Positions 20,225 to 29,268 of a stretch of 64,000 bases of DNA are shown piece by piece (the first letter of the stretch is position 1; every line of letters starts with the position of its first letter). Under the pieces are notes generated by a model that did no database searches, was not told the origin of the DNA, and saw only the letters and a list, made by a program, of their open reading frames with translations. The position numbers and the translations under genes are program-made. The DNA is from Pseudoclavibacter sp. CFCC 11306 (GTDB lineage: Bacteria; Actinomycetota; Actinomycetes; Actinomycetales; Microbacteriaceae), in NCBI RefSeq assembly GCF_008831235.1, contig NZ_WBKF01000001.1, positions 1,298,529 to 1,362,528 of the forward strand. Reading direction: 5' to 3'.

Positions 20225-21150
20225 ACGTTCTCTCCGATCCAGGTCGGATCCGGGTTGACTGGGAAGAACCGGTCGCGAATGCCCTCGGCGGCCTCTTGCA
20301 CTGCCGACTGCACTGTGGCCATGTATCGCGGCAGGTCGTCCTGCAGCGTCTCGATGGGCGCATACTCCAGCTGGCTGCGCACGCGACCGAGCACCCGCAG
20401 GGAGTCGACGCCGACCGAGATTCGCGACTGCATCGGATCGAGCCCGCGCAGGCAGTCGACGGCACGGTTGAGCGAGTAAGTCATCGACCGCGGAAAGAGC
20501 AGATCGAGCAGCAGGAACTCGATCGCGTGGCGGCTGCTGGCCCGCCCGCGATAGGTGTGCTGGAATGCCTCGAACCCGCCGCACGAGCGCAGGATGGTCG
20601 ACCAAGACGGCCCGCTGGCCTCCGTCAGCGAGCGGGTCGCGAGCAGGCGCGCCGTCATGTCGACGTGCTCGAGGCAGCGTCCCAGCGTGATCAGTCGCCA
20701 GGCGTCATCACGGCTGATGTTCGAGTCGATGATGCCGAAGACCAGCGCCGCACGTTCGCGCACCAGTCTGAAGTACTCGTGCGACCGTTCCTGCTGCACC
20801 TGCCGGGGCAGGCGTTTGACCGTCATGTTCAGCGCTTCCCAGAGCTCGCTCGGCAGCACGTCACGTGCACCACGGGCGTTCTCTCGCGCCGCCCACAGCG
20901 ACGTCGCGATCGACGAGGGCTGCGTACGATCCGTGCCGAGCAGCCGCAGCACGTCGGCGCGGCAGAGGCGACTGAACGTCTTGGGTGCACTGCCCATCAC
21001 TCCGAGCAGCGCCTCGCACGCGTTCGACTCCTCGACCCATGGGTCTTCGAGCAGCAGCTGCAGGTGCACGTCGAGCAGACGTGCGGTGCCGTCGGACCGT
21101 TCGACGTACCGGCCGATCCAGAACAGGCTCTCAGCGATTCGCGACAGCAT
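20221..21150 (-). CDS. Alpha-E domain protein (DUF403)
   Basis: A 309-residue all-helical protein starting MLSRIAESLFWIGRYVERSD, the hallmark opening of the alpha-E family. The family is always tied to circularly permuted ATP-grasp enzymes and is thought to be a helper or scaffold for them; no enzymatic activity is known. I chose the ATG at 21150, which has GGGGAGG 6 nt upstream; the longer form from 21177 would place that site inside the gene. It overlaps the end of the ATP-grasp gene by 20 bp and the start of the transglutaminase gene by 4 bp. Confidence 0.9.
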   Translation of the reverse strand: MLSRIAESLFWIGRYVERSDGTARLLDVHLQLLLEDPWVEESNACEALLGVMGSAPKTFSRLCRADVLRLLGTDRTQPSSIATSLWAARENARGARDVLPSELWEALNMTVKRLPRQVQQERSHEYFRLVRERAALVFGIIDSNISRDDAWRLITLGRCLEHVDMTARLLATRSLTEASGPSWSTILRSCGGFEAFQHTYRGRASSRHAIEFLLLDLLFPRSMTYSLNRAVDCLRGLDPMQSRISVGVDSLRVLGRVRSQLEYAPIETLQDDLPRYMATVQSAVQEAAEGIRDRFFPVNPDPTWIGENV

Positions 21151-22840
21151 GACGCACCTCCCCGTGTTTGTGCGCATCCCGGCTCTGCTGCTGCTCCTGC
21201 TCCTGCTGGCGGCGCAGATCCGGCGCGTTGCGCGGGCCCTGGTCGGGCCCGATCAGACTGCCGGTGCCGCCGGATGCGACCGCACCGCCGAGCTTCAGCA
21301 GATCGTTGGCCGGGGCGTCGATCTGGTCGTCGTGCACGAGTTCGTCGGCGAGTGACGATCGGGCGGGTGCTCCGAGCACCCAGGTGTCTTTCGACCCGCC
21401 GCCCTGAGACGAGTTCACCACGAGCTGTCCCTCGGGCAGCGCGACGCGAGTCAGCCCGCCGGGCAGCACCCAGACGTCCTCGCCATCGTTGACGGCGAAG
21501 GGGCGCAGGTCGACGTGCCGAGGGCGGATGCCGTCTTCGACCACGCTGGGAATCGTCGACAGCATCACCACCGGCTGCGCGATCCACCCGCGAGGATCTT
21601 TCCTCAGACGCCGGCGCAGCTGATCGAGCTCGTCACGGCTCGCCTGGGGGCCGAGCACGATGCCTTTGCCGCCCGACCCGTCGACCGGCTTCACGACGAG
21701 TTCGTCCAGCCGATCGAGCACCTCTTCGAGCTGCACCGGGTCTTCGAGTCGCCACGTCGGCACGTTGGGGATGACCGGCTCTTCGTGCAGGTAGTAGCGA
21801 ATGAGATCGGGGACGTAGGTGTACATCAGTTTGTCGTCGGCCACGCCGTTGCCGACGGCGTTGGCGATCGTGACGTGCCCCAAGCGAGCCGCCAGCATGA
21901 TCCCCGGCGAGCCGAGCAGCGAGTCGGCCCGAAAGTTCAGCGGGTCGATGAACTCGTCGTCCGTGCGCCGATAGATCACGTCGACGCGCTCCGGGCCGCC
22001 GGTGGTGCGCATGTACACGCGGCCGCCGGTGCAGAACAGGTCACGACCCTCGACCAGCTCGACGCCCATGCGTCGCGCCAGCAGGGTGTGCTCGTAATAC
22101 GCCGAGTTGTGCATGCCCGGGGTCAGCACGACCACGGTGGGATCCTCCACGTCAGCGGGTGCCGCAGCGCGAAGGGCCGCGAGCAGGCGAGAGGGATACT
22201 CCGTGACGGGTCGCACCGTCTGGGTTCCGAAGAGCTCGGGCAGCGACTGGGCCATCACGCTGCGGTTCGACATCACGTAGCTGACCCCGCTGGGCACTCG
22301 CACATTGTCTTCGAGCACGCGCAGCGTGCCTGCGGCATCACGGATCAGGTCGATGCCGGCGACCTGGATGCGCACCCCGTTGGCCGGCCGGATGCCAGCC
22401 GCCTGCCGATGAAAGTGTTTCGACGATGCCACGATGTGCGAGGGGATGACCTGATCCCGAATGGCGTTCTGCGGCCCGTAGACGTCGTCGAGCAGCGCCT
22501 CGAGTGCGCGCACGCGCTGAGCGATGCCAGCCTCGACATGCCGCCACTCGGCGTCTTCGATGATGCGTGGAATCGGGTCGATCGGAAAGGGACGCTCCTC
22601 ACCGGCGAAGTCGAAAGTGACGCCTTGAGTGAGGTACGAGTTCGCGAGCGCGTCGATGCGTGCGCTCAGCTCTCGACGCGGCATGCCTTCGAGCACGCTG
22701 AGCACTCGATCGTACCCGTCACGCACCTGCACACTGGTTCCCGGCGTGCCCGGCAGCACTGAGAACATCTCGTCCCAAGCGTCAGATCCGAACGGATGCC
22801 GTGCCGCAGCTGTGTGATACCCGGCGAACAGATCGCTCAT
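21131..22840 (-). CDS. Circularly permuted ATP-grasp protein
   Basis: A 569-residue CP-ATP-grasp enzyme (DUF404/DUF407). It contains RVLEDNVRVPSGVSYV and the basic/acidic ATP- and metal-binding segments VVKPVDGSGGKGIVLGP (near residue 390), RPRHVDLRPFAVNDG (near 440) and the end-of-site VNSSQGGGSKDTWVL (near 480). Such enzymes make peptide or amide bonds from carboxylate and amine substrates. The permuted class with alpha-E and transglutaminase partners is predicted to synthesise an uncharacterised peptide or peptide tag. The C-terminal tail is Gln/Arg-rich low complexity. AGGAGGGGAG precedes the ATG. First gene of the cluster. Confidence 0.9.
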   Translation of the reverse strand: MSDLFAGYHTAAARHPFGSDAWDEMFSVLPGTPGTSVQVRDGYDRVLSVLEGMPRRELSARIDALANSYLTQGVTFDFAGEERPFPIDPIPRIIEDAEWRHVEAGIAQRVRALEALLDDVYGPQNAIRDQVIPSHIVASSKHFHRQAAGIRPANGVRIQVAGIDLIRDAAGTLRVLEDNVRVPSGVSYVMSNRSVMAQSLPELFGTQTVRPVTEYPSRLLAALRAAAPADVEDPTVVVLTPGMHNSAYYEHTLLARRMGVELVEGRDLFCTGGRVYMRTTGGPERVDVIYRRTDDEFIDPLNFRADSLLGSPGIMLAARLGHVTIANAVGNGVADDKLMYTYVPDLIRYYLHEEPVIPNVPTWRLEDPVQLEEVLDRLDELVVKPVDGSGGKGIVLGPQASRDELDQLRRRLRKDPRGWIAQPVVMLSTIPSVVEDGIRPRHVDLRPFAVNDGEDVWVLPGGLTRVALPEGQLVVNSSQGGGSKDTWVLGAPARSSLADELVHDDQIDAPANDLLKLGGAVASGGTGSLIGPDQGPRNAPDLRRQQEQEQQQSRDAHKHGEVRHAVANR

Positions 22841-22980
22841 CTGTCTCCCCTCCTGCAGAGCCGAGCGGCTGAGACGAGGGGATCGGATGTCGTCGGTTCT
22901 GCGAACACTGAGCAGTCTCTCAGTCTCAGGTGTCGGGAATGTTACACGCGCAGTGCCTTCGCCGGGTCTGTCGCAGAGAG

Positions 22981-23024
22981 CGACGGGCGGGCCACGGTCG
23001 CAGAAGACCGCAGCCCGCCCGTCG
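22981..23024 (-). terminator. Strong hairpin terminator of hsp20
   Basis: A perfect 12-bp GC-rich stem (CGACGGGCGGGC with GCCCGCCCGTCG) and an inner GGTC/GACC pair. A second 7-bp perfect hairpin (GTGGCTC/GAGCCAC) lies at 23034-23054. Both follow the hsp20 stop on the reverse strand. Confidence 0.7.
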
Positions 23025-23088
23025 AAGCGTGAGGTGGCTCAGGAGACGAGCCACAACGAGCCGTCGTTCAGACAGCCCGCCAGACCGA

Positions 23089-23547
23089 TCACTCCTGCGT
23101 CGGGGCCTCGACAGAGGCCTTCGCCGCATCGCCAGCGACCGCCGCCCCAGACTCATCGGCCGAAGTCGAGACCTGGATCTTCCGAGGCTTCGCCTTCTCA
23201 CTCACCGGGATCGTCAGCGTGAGCACCCCATTGCTGTAGTCGGCCGTGATGTGCTCGACGTCGAGTCCGTCGCCGAGAGTCAGCTGCCGCAGATAGGTGC
23301 CTGCGGGGCGCTCCTGCGCGATCCACTGCACCTCCTCGCTGCGGTGTGCCTTGCGCTCGGCTCGAATCGACAGCTGCTGACCGTCGAGGTCGATGTCGAT
23401 TGAATCGGGTTCTACGCCCGGAATGTCTGCCAACAGCACATAGTGGTCACCCTTGCGATACAGGTCGATCGGCATGCCTTTGGGGCCTCGCTGTGCGCTC
23501 GACACCAGACGATCAATCTCGCGGAACGGGTCGAAAACCATGGCCAT
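23089..23547 (-). CDS. Small heat-shock protein, Hsp20 family
   Basis: A 152-residue alpha-crystallin-type chaperone. The N-terminus MVFDPFREIDRL is typical, the alpha-crystallin core runs about residues 35-125 (DHYVLLADIPGVEPDSIDI), and the GVL motif NGVLTLTIPV sits near residue 105. An Ala/Glu-rich tail follows. It holds unfolding proteins for DnaK/ClpB. A HAIR operator lies about 134-154 bp upstream, so repression by HspR is expected, as for Hsp18/AcrAB-type genes in relatives. The start could be either of two ATGs two codons apart. Confidence 0.93.
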   Translation of the reverse strand: MAMVFDPFREIDRLVSSAQRGPKGMPIDLYRKGDHYVLLADIPGVEPDSIDIDLDGQQLSIRAERKAHRSEEVQWIAQERPAGTYLRQLTLGDGLDVEHITADYSNGVLTLTIPVSEKAKPRKIQVSTSADESGAAVAGDAAKASVEAPTQE

Positions 23548-23680
23548 GATGCTTCATCCTCTCGTCAATGTCTGTGATTCGGTGCCCGGCACTCGCCGGG
23601 TCATCGACACGATCATGCGGTGCGACCGCCTCTTGACGGCTGCATCTGTATCAACGTCGCGTCATCGACATTATTCCAAA

Positions 23681-23701
23681 CTTGAGTGTGATTCGCTCAA
23701 C
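23681..23701. promoter_or_regulatory. HAIR operator upstream of hsp20
   Basis: CTTGAGT, 7 nt (GTGATTC), GCTCAAC: two mismatches from the inverted repeat consensus. It lies between hsp20 and the divergent CYTH-CHAD gene, whose start is 48 bp away, so HspR could affect both. Confidence 0.8.
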
Positions 23702-23736
23702 TCTCTGACAGGCGGCATCGCCCCGGGTGCCGCGGC

Positions 23737-23742
23737 TAGTCT
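23737..23742 (+). promoter_or_regulatory. -10 box of the CYTH-CHAD gene, leaderless-type
   Basis: TAGTCT ends 6 nt before the ATG at 23749. The upstream DNA holds the hsp20 HAIR element. Confidence 0.5.
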
Positions 23743-23748
23743 TGGAGC

Positions 23749-25353
23749 ATGACTGCAACCTCCGATTCTGCTGGCGAACGCCACGTCGAGATCGAGCGCA
23801 AGTTCGACGTTCCAGGTGCCGCGACCCTGCCCGACCTGACCAAGATCGGCATCGTCGTGCATGCGGTCACCGCTGATCCTGCGCATCTCGACGCCACCTA
23901 TTACGACACCCCGTCGCTCATGCTGATACAGGCCAAAGTGGCGCTGCGCCGCCGCACCGGCGGCCACGATGCCGGCTGGCACGTGAAGACGACCGGTGAG
24001 CACGGGCGCATCGAGCGGCACTGGCCCATAGACTCGGCCGCCCCCGACGAGATTCCTGTCGGCGCACTGCGTCTGGTAGAGGCCTGGGCCAAGCCCGACG
24101 AGCTGGCTCCGGTCGCACGCATCGAGACCACACGCACGGCCACCGAGCTGAGTGACGCCGAACGACGACCGCTCGCCGAGATCGCCGACGACGAAGTGCG
24201 CACCACCGACCTGCGCGACGGATCGGTGCGACAGTGGCATGAGTGGGAGGCCGAGCTCGACGAACGCCTCGACGACACTCCCGGCAGCTTCGGTGCACTG
24301 CTGCTGCAGGCCGTCTCCGATCGTCTGGTCGAGGCCGGAGCCCGCCCCTCGTCGGCCGTGGCGAAGCTGCAGCGCGCGCTCGGCCTCGACCGGGGAGCAC
24401 AGGCGACGGCGGCGCAGACCGTCGCGCACATCGCGCAGGGGCTGGCCGCCGAGCTCGACTCGCGCCTCGACGACGCGATCGCCGACCGACCCGACGGCGT
24501 GCATCAGGCTCGAATCGTCATCCGCCGGTTGCGCAGTCTGCTCGACGTCTACGGTGTCTTCGTCGACCCGGCGATCGTTCGGGCAACCCGCCGCCACCTC
24601 AAACGTCTCGGCGACGATCTCGGTGCCGCCCGCGACGCCGAAGTGCGTGCCCGCGACGCCGAGCAGCAGGTGCTGCAGCTGCAGGGTGTGCCCGCGGCGA
24701 GGCGTCTGGTCGGCCGTCTGTCAGAACCGGCATGGCGGCTCTACGCCGTGGAGCACGCTCGGCTCACTGCCGATCTCACCGACGAACGTCGCAACGACAT
24801 CGCCGAGCAGCTTCGGCGTCTGGCCGATCCCAAAGCGGCCTCACCCGAGGGCCAGACGGATGCCGTACCCGCGCTGCGTGCACAGCTCGCAGAGGCAGTC
24901 GCTTCGTTCGTCGCAGACGACCACGGTTTGGTCGAGGTCTGGGATCGACTCCCACCCACGGGAGCCGGGGTGCGCGCACGCCTGCGATTCGAGCACGCCC
25001 TGCACGAGGTGCGCAAAGACGCCCGTCGCATCCGGTATGCGGCCGAGGCGATCTCGCTCGGGCTCGCCGACACCCCGGTGCGGGTGCTGGAGCGCACAGA
25101 TGCGAAGCGCCTGACGAAGGCGGCGAAACGACTGCAGGATCTGCTCGGCGACCACCGCGACGACGCGCTCTTCGCCGACCACGTGCTGCATGTGGCCGCC
25201 GACGACGAACGAGCACGCAAGACACAGCGTGCCGCACTTCCCTACTATCTGCTCGCTCTGCGCGCCCGTGAACGCGGGGCCGAAGCGCTCGGCCGCTACG
25301 GCGAGGCCCGAGACGAGCTGCTCGCCTCAGCGAACGCCGCGCTCGACGACTGA
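23749..25353 (+). CDS. CYTH and CHAD domain protein
   Basis: A 534-residue two-domain protein. The N-terminal CYTH domain (about residues 8-200) has the ExExK signature in HVEIERKF and further charged pairs expected for triphosphate and metal binding. The C-terminal CHAD domain (about 225-520) is all-helical with conserved histidines and basic residues (VHQARIVIRRLRSL, ALHEVRKDARRIRY). CYTH proteins hydrolyse inorganic triphosphate or make cyclic AMP; CHAD domains bind polyphosphate granules. A polyphosphate-associated triphosphatase is the likeliest role. Its start lies close to the hsp20 HAIR, so stress control is possible. Confidence 0.9.
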   Translation: MTATSDSAGERHVEIERKFDVPGAATLPDLTKIGIVVHAVTADPAHLDATYYDTPSLMLIQAKVALRRRTGGHDAGWHVKTTGEHGRIERHWPIDSAAPDEIPVGALRLVEAWAKPDELAPVARIETTRTATELSDAERRPLAEIADDEVRTTDLRDGSVRQWHEWEAELDERLDDTPGSFGALLLQAVSDRLVEAGARPSSAVAKLQRALGLDRGAQATAAQTVAHIAQGLAAELDSRLDDAIADRPDGVHQARIVIRRLRSLLDVYGVFVDPAIVRATRRHLKRLGDDLGAARDAEVRARDAEQQVLQLQGVPAARRLVGRLSEPAWRLYAVEHARLTADLTDERRNDIAEQLRRLADPKAASPEGQTDAVPALRAQLAEAVASFVADDHGLVEVWDRLPPTGAGVRARLRFEHALHEVRKDARRIRYAAEAISLGLADTPVRVLERTDAKRLTKAAKRLQDLLGDHRDDALFADHVLHVAADDERARKTQRAALPYYLLALRARERGAEALGRYGEARDELLASANAALDD

Positions 25354-25392
25354 TCCCGACCAGGCTCGACGGTCAGGCAGTCACAACCGGAA

Positions 25393-26319
25393 TCAGGCCT
25401 GCGCCTCCACCGGCCGCAGCTGATGCAGCGCAATGGTCACGATCTGCGCCGGGCGCAGCGTGCCCATCTCAAGCACGCGGGAGTGATCGATGCGCTGGCC
25501 GACGCCCGATGGCGATGTGTCCTCAGTATCCTTCCCCGAGTCGGCAGACTGGGCTGCGGCGACGCGGCCTGCCCGCGGCATCCCAGAGCTGCTGCTCAGA
25601 GAGGATCGCCAGCCGCTCCGGTGCGGCACTCGCACGCCGATCGCTCGATCAGTGGCCGGGTTCACCAGTACCACGTCGCAGCTCGCCGCTCCCTGCGTGC
25701 TGAACTGAACCGGGGCGGGCAGCACCACGACATCCGGATCGATCTGAGCGACCTCGAGCAGATCGTCGAAGGCGCGCATCTGCGTCACCAGCGCGGAATA
25801 CCAGTCGTCGAGCTCGGCGACATCGTCGGCCGCGAACTCGCCCGAGGTCTCGATGCCTCGGTGGGCGCCGCTGAGCCGATCGATGTCGGCGCGGATGGCG
25901 ATTCTGGCGCTGGCCGTCGCATCGGCCGCGACCTCACCGCTTTGTCGACGTGCCCCGTGGGTCTCGGAACTCCTCGCAAGACGCAGCCACGCGGCGCCGA
26001 GATGCGTGTTCATACGATGAAAAGCCATCTCGGCGAGCGCCGTCATCACTTCGGCGTCAGATGCTTCGAGGGTATGGCTCAGCTGCCGCATGAGCACGTC
26101 TCCCACTGTCTCGAACCACCCTTGGTACGCGGTCTGCAGCGTCTTCACGCGCGCACGCAGCACTCCTTCCGGCTGCCCGTCGAGAGCTTGGCACAGCACT
26201 TCTCCCCACGCGCATGAGAACGTTCGCGCCGGCAGCATGATCGTGTCTGTCTCGCTGCCGCGACGCTGCGGCACACGGTATGGCGTCTGGTAGACGCGAG
26301 CGAACTCTTGAATCTGCAT
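25393..26319 (-). CDS. Hypothetical protein
   Basis: A 308-residue soluble protein that I do not recognise. It looks mostly helical up to about residue 190, then has a beta-rich stretch (DPDVVVLPAPVQFS, SCDVVLVNPATDRA), a Ser/Gly-rich low-complexity segment near 235-260 and a hydrophobic C-terminus. There is no signal peptide or membrane helix. GGGAGGA stands 4-5 nt before the ATG, and codon use matches neighbours, so it is a real gene. It converges on the CYTH-CHAD gene with a 39-bp gap. Confidence 0.6.
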   Translation of the reverse strand: MQIQEFARVYQTPYRVPQRRGSETDTIMLPARTFSCAWGEVLCQALDGQPEGVLRARVKTLQTAYQGWFETVGDVLMRQLSHTLEASDAEVMTALAEMAFHRMNTHLGAAWLRLARSSETHGARRQSGEVAADATASARIAIRADIDRLSGAHRGIETSGEFAADDVAELDDWYSALVTQMRAFDDLLEVAQIDPDVVVLPAPVQFSTQGAASCDVVLVNPATDRAIGVRVPHRSGWRSSLSSSSGMPRAGRVAAAQSADSGKDTEDTSPSGVGQRIDHSRVLEMGTLRPAQIVTIALHQLRPVEAQA

Positions 26320-26694
26320 GGGGTCCTCCCTGTCGTGACGATGGTGGCCATTTCACAGTGTGATCGGTTCAGCTGGCCTCCGGCTGATGCCGAGCTGTGA
26401 GTTCCTCGACTTCGATCATCAGACTGTCGCAGACCACCCGCGGCGGGCCGACCGACGTCAGCAGGCGACTGCCGGTGCACCCGAACAGAGGCGGCGTTCT
26501 TCGAGTCAACGGCACCGCTGGCTGGCTCCGCTGGCTGGCTCGCACGAGAGGTGCTGGCTGCCCCACAAGAGAGAGACAGAGACGACACAGCAGTCGAAGA
26601 CCCACCGGACAGGGTGCGCCGCAACACTGGGAATCACCAGCCCAGCGGCACTCGTCGGTCACCGGCCGACACGCCTTGAGATGAAGGAGCAACC
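26320..26694. other. Intergenic region between divergent genes
   Basis: About 375 bp with no supported gene. It includes a short direct repeat, CGCTGGCTGGCTC, at about 26516-26528 and 26530-26542, and must contain the promoters of both neighbours. I see no clear -10/-35 pair. Confidence 0.4.
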
Positions 26695-27309
26695 TTGACC
26701 ACCCCGACGACGAACAACCGGCTCGGCGACGTAGACGGCGCCGAATCGCGTTCGACCCCACCCACCGCACCCGAGACCGGACAGCCGACCTCGCAGTCGA
26801 GATCGAAGGTCGGAAGGTGGCTCACCGGCGGGCTGACCGCTGTGATCCTCATCGGCCTCGGATTCCTCGGAGGCACGGTCTTCGCTCAGGGGGCCTCCAC
26901 CTCAGCCGGTTCGATACAGCAGGGGCCTGGCGGAACCGGCGGACAGGGAGCCCCAATGGGTGCATCCGATGGCGAGGCCGCATCCGGCGGCATGCTCAGC
27001 GGGCTGACCAGCGGCACGATCACCGGAGTCTCAGACGGGACCATCACGATCAAGACGCAGTCTGGCGAAACGACCACGATCAACACCGGATCAGGCACTT
27101 CAGTGACCACCACGCAGCAGGGCTCTGTCTCGGATCTGGCCGTCGGAGACTCGATCCGCGTCCAAGGCGAGGAGTCGAACGGCTCGATCATGGCTCAGTC
27201 GATCACCGAAGGCGATGACGCTGCGGACACGCCGATGGCTGGGACACAGAGCGGTCCGGGGCAAGGCGCGCCCGGTCCGCAGCAGAACTCGCAGAGCACT
27301 ACGAACTGA
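26695..27309 (+). CDS. Membrane-anchored or secreted DUF5666-like protein
   Basis: A 204-residue protein. A hydrophilic N-terminus leads to one membrane segment or signal anchor (LTAVILIGLGFLGGTVFAQG, near residues 46-65). A Gly-rich linker follows, then a compact beta domain (TSGTITGVSDGTITIKT through VGDSIRVQGEE, about 100-165) that resembles DUF5666. The tail is Gly/Gln/Pro-rich. The start is TTG at 26695, chosen because GAAGGAG lies 5 nt upstream and no ATG or GTG competes. Function unknown; the domain often occurs in envelope proteins. Confidence 0.65.
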   Translation: MTTPTTNNRLGDVDGAESRSTPPTAPETGQPTSQSRSKVGRWLTGGLTAVILIGLGFLGGTVFAQGASTSAGSIQQGPGGTGGQGAPMGASDGEAASGGMLSGLTSGTITGVSDGTITIKTQSGETTTINTGSGTSVTTTQQGSVSDLAVGDSIRVQGEESNGSIMAQSITEGDDAADTPMAGTQSGPGQGAPGPQQNSQSTTN

Positions 27310-27454
27310 TCGTTCCTCCTGAGTCCTGCCTTCCGCAAGCAAGTCGGAGGCACATCCTCTCTCATCTTCGCCAGAAGGCCTCTCGACCGGCAATCGCGCA
27401 CGCTGGGTGGTCTCCGGCGATGGAACGCGTCGAACGGTCCACCGGCGGAAGCGG

Positions 27455-27460
27455 CACAAT
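27455..27460 (+). promoter_or_regulatory. -10 box of the ThrE-like gene, leaderless-type
   Basis: CACAAT ends 7 nt before the ATG at 27468 and favours that start over the ATG at 27420. Confidence 0.4.
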
Positions 27461-27467
27461 AGAGAAT

Positions 27468-28790
27468 ATGAGTCCGTCTTCGCCCTCCCCAGATTCGACC
27501 CCCGTCGACCCGACACCGACCGGCGAGATTCTGCTCGAGCCGATCCATCTGATCGAGAAGTCGAACGCGATCATGCGGCTGGGACGGATGATGCTGCAGG
27601 CGAGCTCGAGCTCGTTCCGCGTCAAGCAGGCCATGTCACGCGCCGCCCAGGCGTTGGGCATGACCTCACTGCACACGCAGATCACCGCCACAGAGATCGT
27701 CTGCACGTTCTTTCGCGGCGCCATCTTTCGCACGCGTGTCGCTGAGGCACGAGTGGGCGGGGTCGACGCCGATCGCATCGTCGAGTTGGAGCGACTCTCA
27801 CATCACATGCCGCAGGGCATGCTGGCAGAGGAGCTGAACCGGCGTCTCGACGTCATCGAGAAGAGGCCTCGACACTATCCGACGTGGCTGACGCTGATCG
27901 CCGCGATAATGGCCTGCTCGGGGTTCGCGTTTCTGAACAACGGCGGGTGGCAGGAGTGCGTCGGAGTCGCGCTGTCCGTGTCGATCGCACAGTGGCTGCG
28001 CGTGACGCTGGTGAAGCTGCGCATCAACCAGCTCGCGATGTATGCGGTCTGCGGCCTCATCGCCAGTCTCTGCTACGTGCTGTTCACAGGCATCCTGTCG
28101 GCGGTGAGCGGGCACGTGAGCCCGCTGCACGATGCCGGCTTCACCTCGGCGCTGCTGCTGCTCGTGCCGGGCTTTCCGCTGGTGACCGCGACCCTCGATC
28201 TGGCTCGGCTCGATCTCAACTCGGCGATCGGCCGCCTCACGTTCGCCGGGCTGGTGCTGATGTCGGTGTCGTTCGGCGCGTGGGCGGTCGCCATGATGTT
28301 CGATCTGCAGCCGACTGCTGCGCCGACTCCCTCGACCTGGCCGGTCTGGATCGTCATCGCATCACGACTCGTCGCCGGCTTCGTCGCCGTCACAGGATTC
28401 GCGATGATGTTCAACACCCCGTTCAGGCTCGCTCTGAGCGCAGCCTGGATCGGCGCGGTCGCGAACGTGTTCCGTCTGACGACGGGCGACATGGGCTGGC
28501 CGCCGCAGGTGTCGACGGTCGTGGCCGCCCTGCTCGTGGGGCTGCTCGCCTACATGATCGCTTCGCGTCTGGAGGCCCCACGCATCACGCTGACCGTGCC
28601 CGCGGTGCTCATCATGGTGCCGGGCTCCAGCGCCTATCGCGCCCTGGTGTATCTGAACCAGGGCGATATCGTGCAGGCCGGCGGCTATGGCGTGCAGGCG
28701 CTCGCGACCATCGTGTCGCTGGCCGTCGGGCTGACCATCGCGCGCATGCTCACCGAGCGCGAGTGGTCGTTCGACGCCCTGCGCGGGTGA
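27468..28790 (+). CDS. ThrE-family threonine/serine exporter
   Basis: A 440-residue integral membrane protein. The hydrophilic N-terminal third (about residues 40-125) is the ThrE domain (IMRLGRMMLQASSSSFRVKQAM). About ten membrane helices follow, from LTLIAAIMACSGFAF to the C-terminal VSLAVGLTIARML, with the second family domain near the end (VLIMVPGSSAYRAL). In Corynebacterium the homologue exports threonine and serine by proton-driven transport. Here it stands alone, convergent with hspR and 10 bp from its stop. An in-frame ATG at 27420 is possible, but the -10 box at 27455 argues for 27468. Confidence 0.9.
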   Translation: MSPSSPSPDSTPVDPTPTGEILLEPIHLIEKSNAIMRLGRMMLQASSSSFRVKQAMSRAAQALGMTSLHTQITATEIVCTFFRGAIFRTRVAEARVGGVDADRIVELERLSHHMPQGMLAEELNRRLDVIEKRPRHYPTWLTLIAAIMACSGFAFLNNGGWQECVGVALSVSIAQWLRVTLVKLRINQLAMYAVCGLIASLCYVLFTGILSAVSGHVSPLHDAGFTSALLLLVPGFPLVTATLDLARLDLNSAIGRLTFAGLVLMSVSFGAWAVAMMFDLQPTAAPTPSTWPVWIVIASRLVAGFVAVTGFAMMFNTPFRLALSAAWIGAVANVFRLTTGDMGWPPQVSTVVAALLVGLLAYMIASRLEAPRITLTVPAVLIMVPGSSAYRALVYLNQGDIVQAGGYGVQALATIVSLAVGLTIARMLTEREWSFDALRG

Positions 28791-28800
28791 GGATGCACTG

Positions 28801-29250
28801 TCAGGCCTCTGACGGCGGCTTCCGGCCGTTCTGACGGACCGGCCGCCATACGACGAGTTCGCCGCCCGTCGCCTGGACGCGACGGCGACCTTGGTCGAGC
28901 GTGACGATTTCACCGGCGATGCCGGCGGCGAACGTGCGCGCACCGGGGCGGTAGATGAGTGCATCGTCAAGAGCGGCCTCGAGCTCGGCCACACGGCTCT
29001 GCAGCCTGTGCACCTGGTTCTCGAGATCGATCATGCGGCGAATGCCCTCTAGGCTCACGCCAGCGTTCGAGAGACGCTGCACCTCTCGCAGCTGCACAAT
29101 GTCACGCAGCGAGTACCGACGGGAGCGACCCGCAGTGCGCTGCGGCTGCACCAGACCGATTCGGTCGTACTGCCGCAGCGTCTGCGGGTGCATGCCCGCC
29201 AGCTGTGCGGCCGCCGAGATGCTGAACAGATGCTCCGTCTCATCCATCAT
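28801..29250 (-). CDS. hspR: MerR-family heat-shock repressor HspR
   Basis: A 149-residue MerR-type regulator. The winged helix lies at residues about 8-75 with FSISAAAQLAGMHPQTLRQYDR and the basic wing GRSRRYSLRDI. A coiled coil follows (VHRLQSRVAELEAAL). Position as last gene of the dnaK operon, 18 bp after dnaJ, identifies it as HspR, which uses DnaK as co-repressor and binds HAIR inverted repeats. Four such sites occur in this window (clpB, hsp20, and two at dnaK), so it is autoregulated. The C-terminal 35 residues are longer and more basic than the minimal protein. A GGTGAG precedes the ATG. Confidence 0.95.
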   Translation of the reverse strand: MMDETEHLFSISAAAQLAGMHPQTLRQYDRIGLVQPQRTAGRSRRYSLRDIVQLREVQRLSNAGVSLEGIRRMIDLENQVHRLQSRVAELEAALDDALIYRPGARTFAAGIAGEIVTLDQGRRRVQATGGELVVWRPVRQNGRKPPSEA

Positions 29251-29268
29251 GGCGACTCACCTGCTCTC

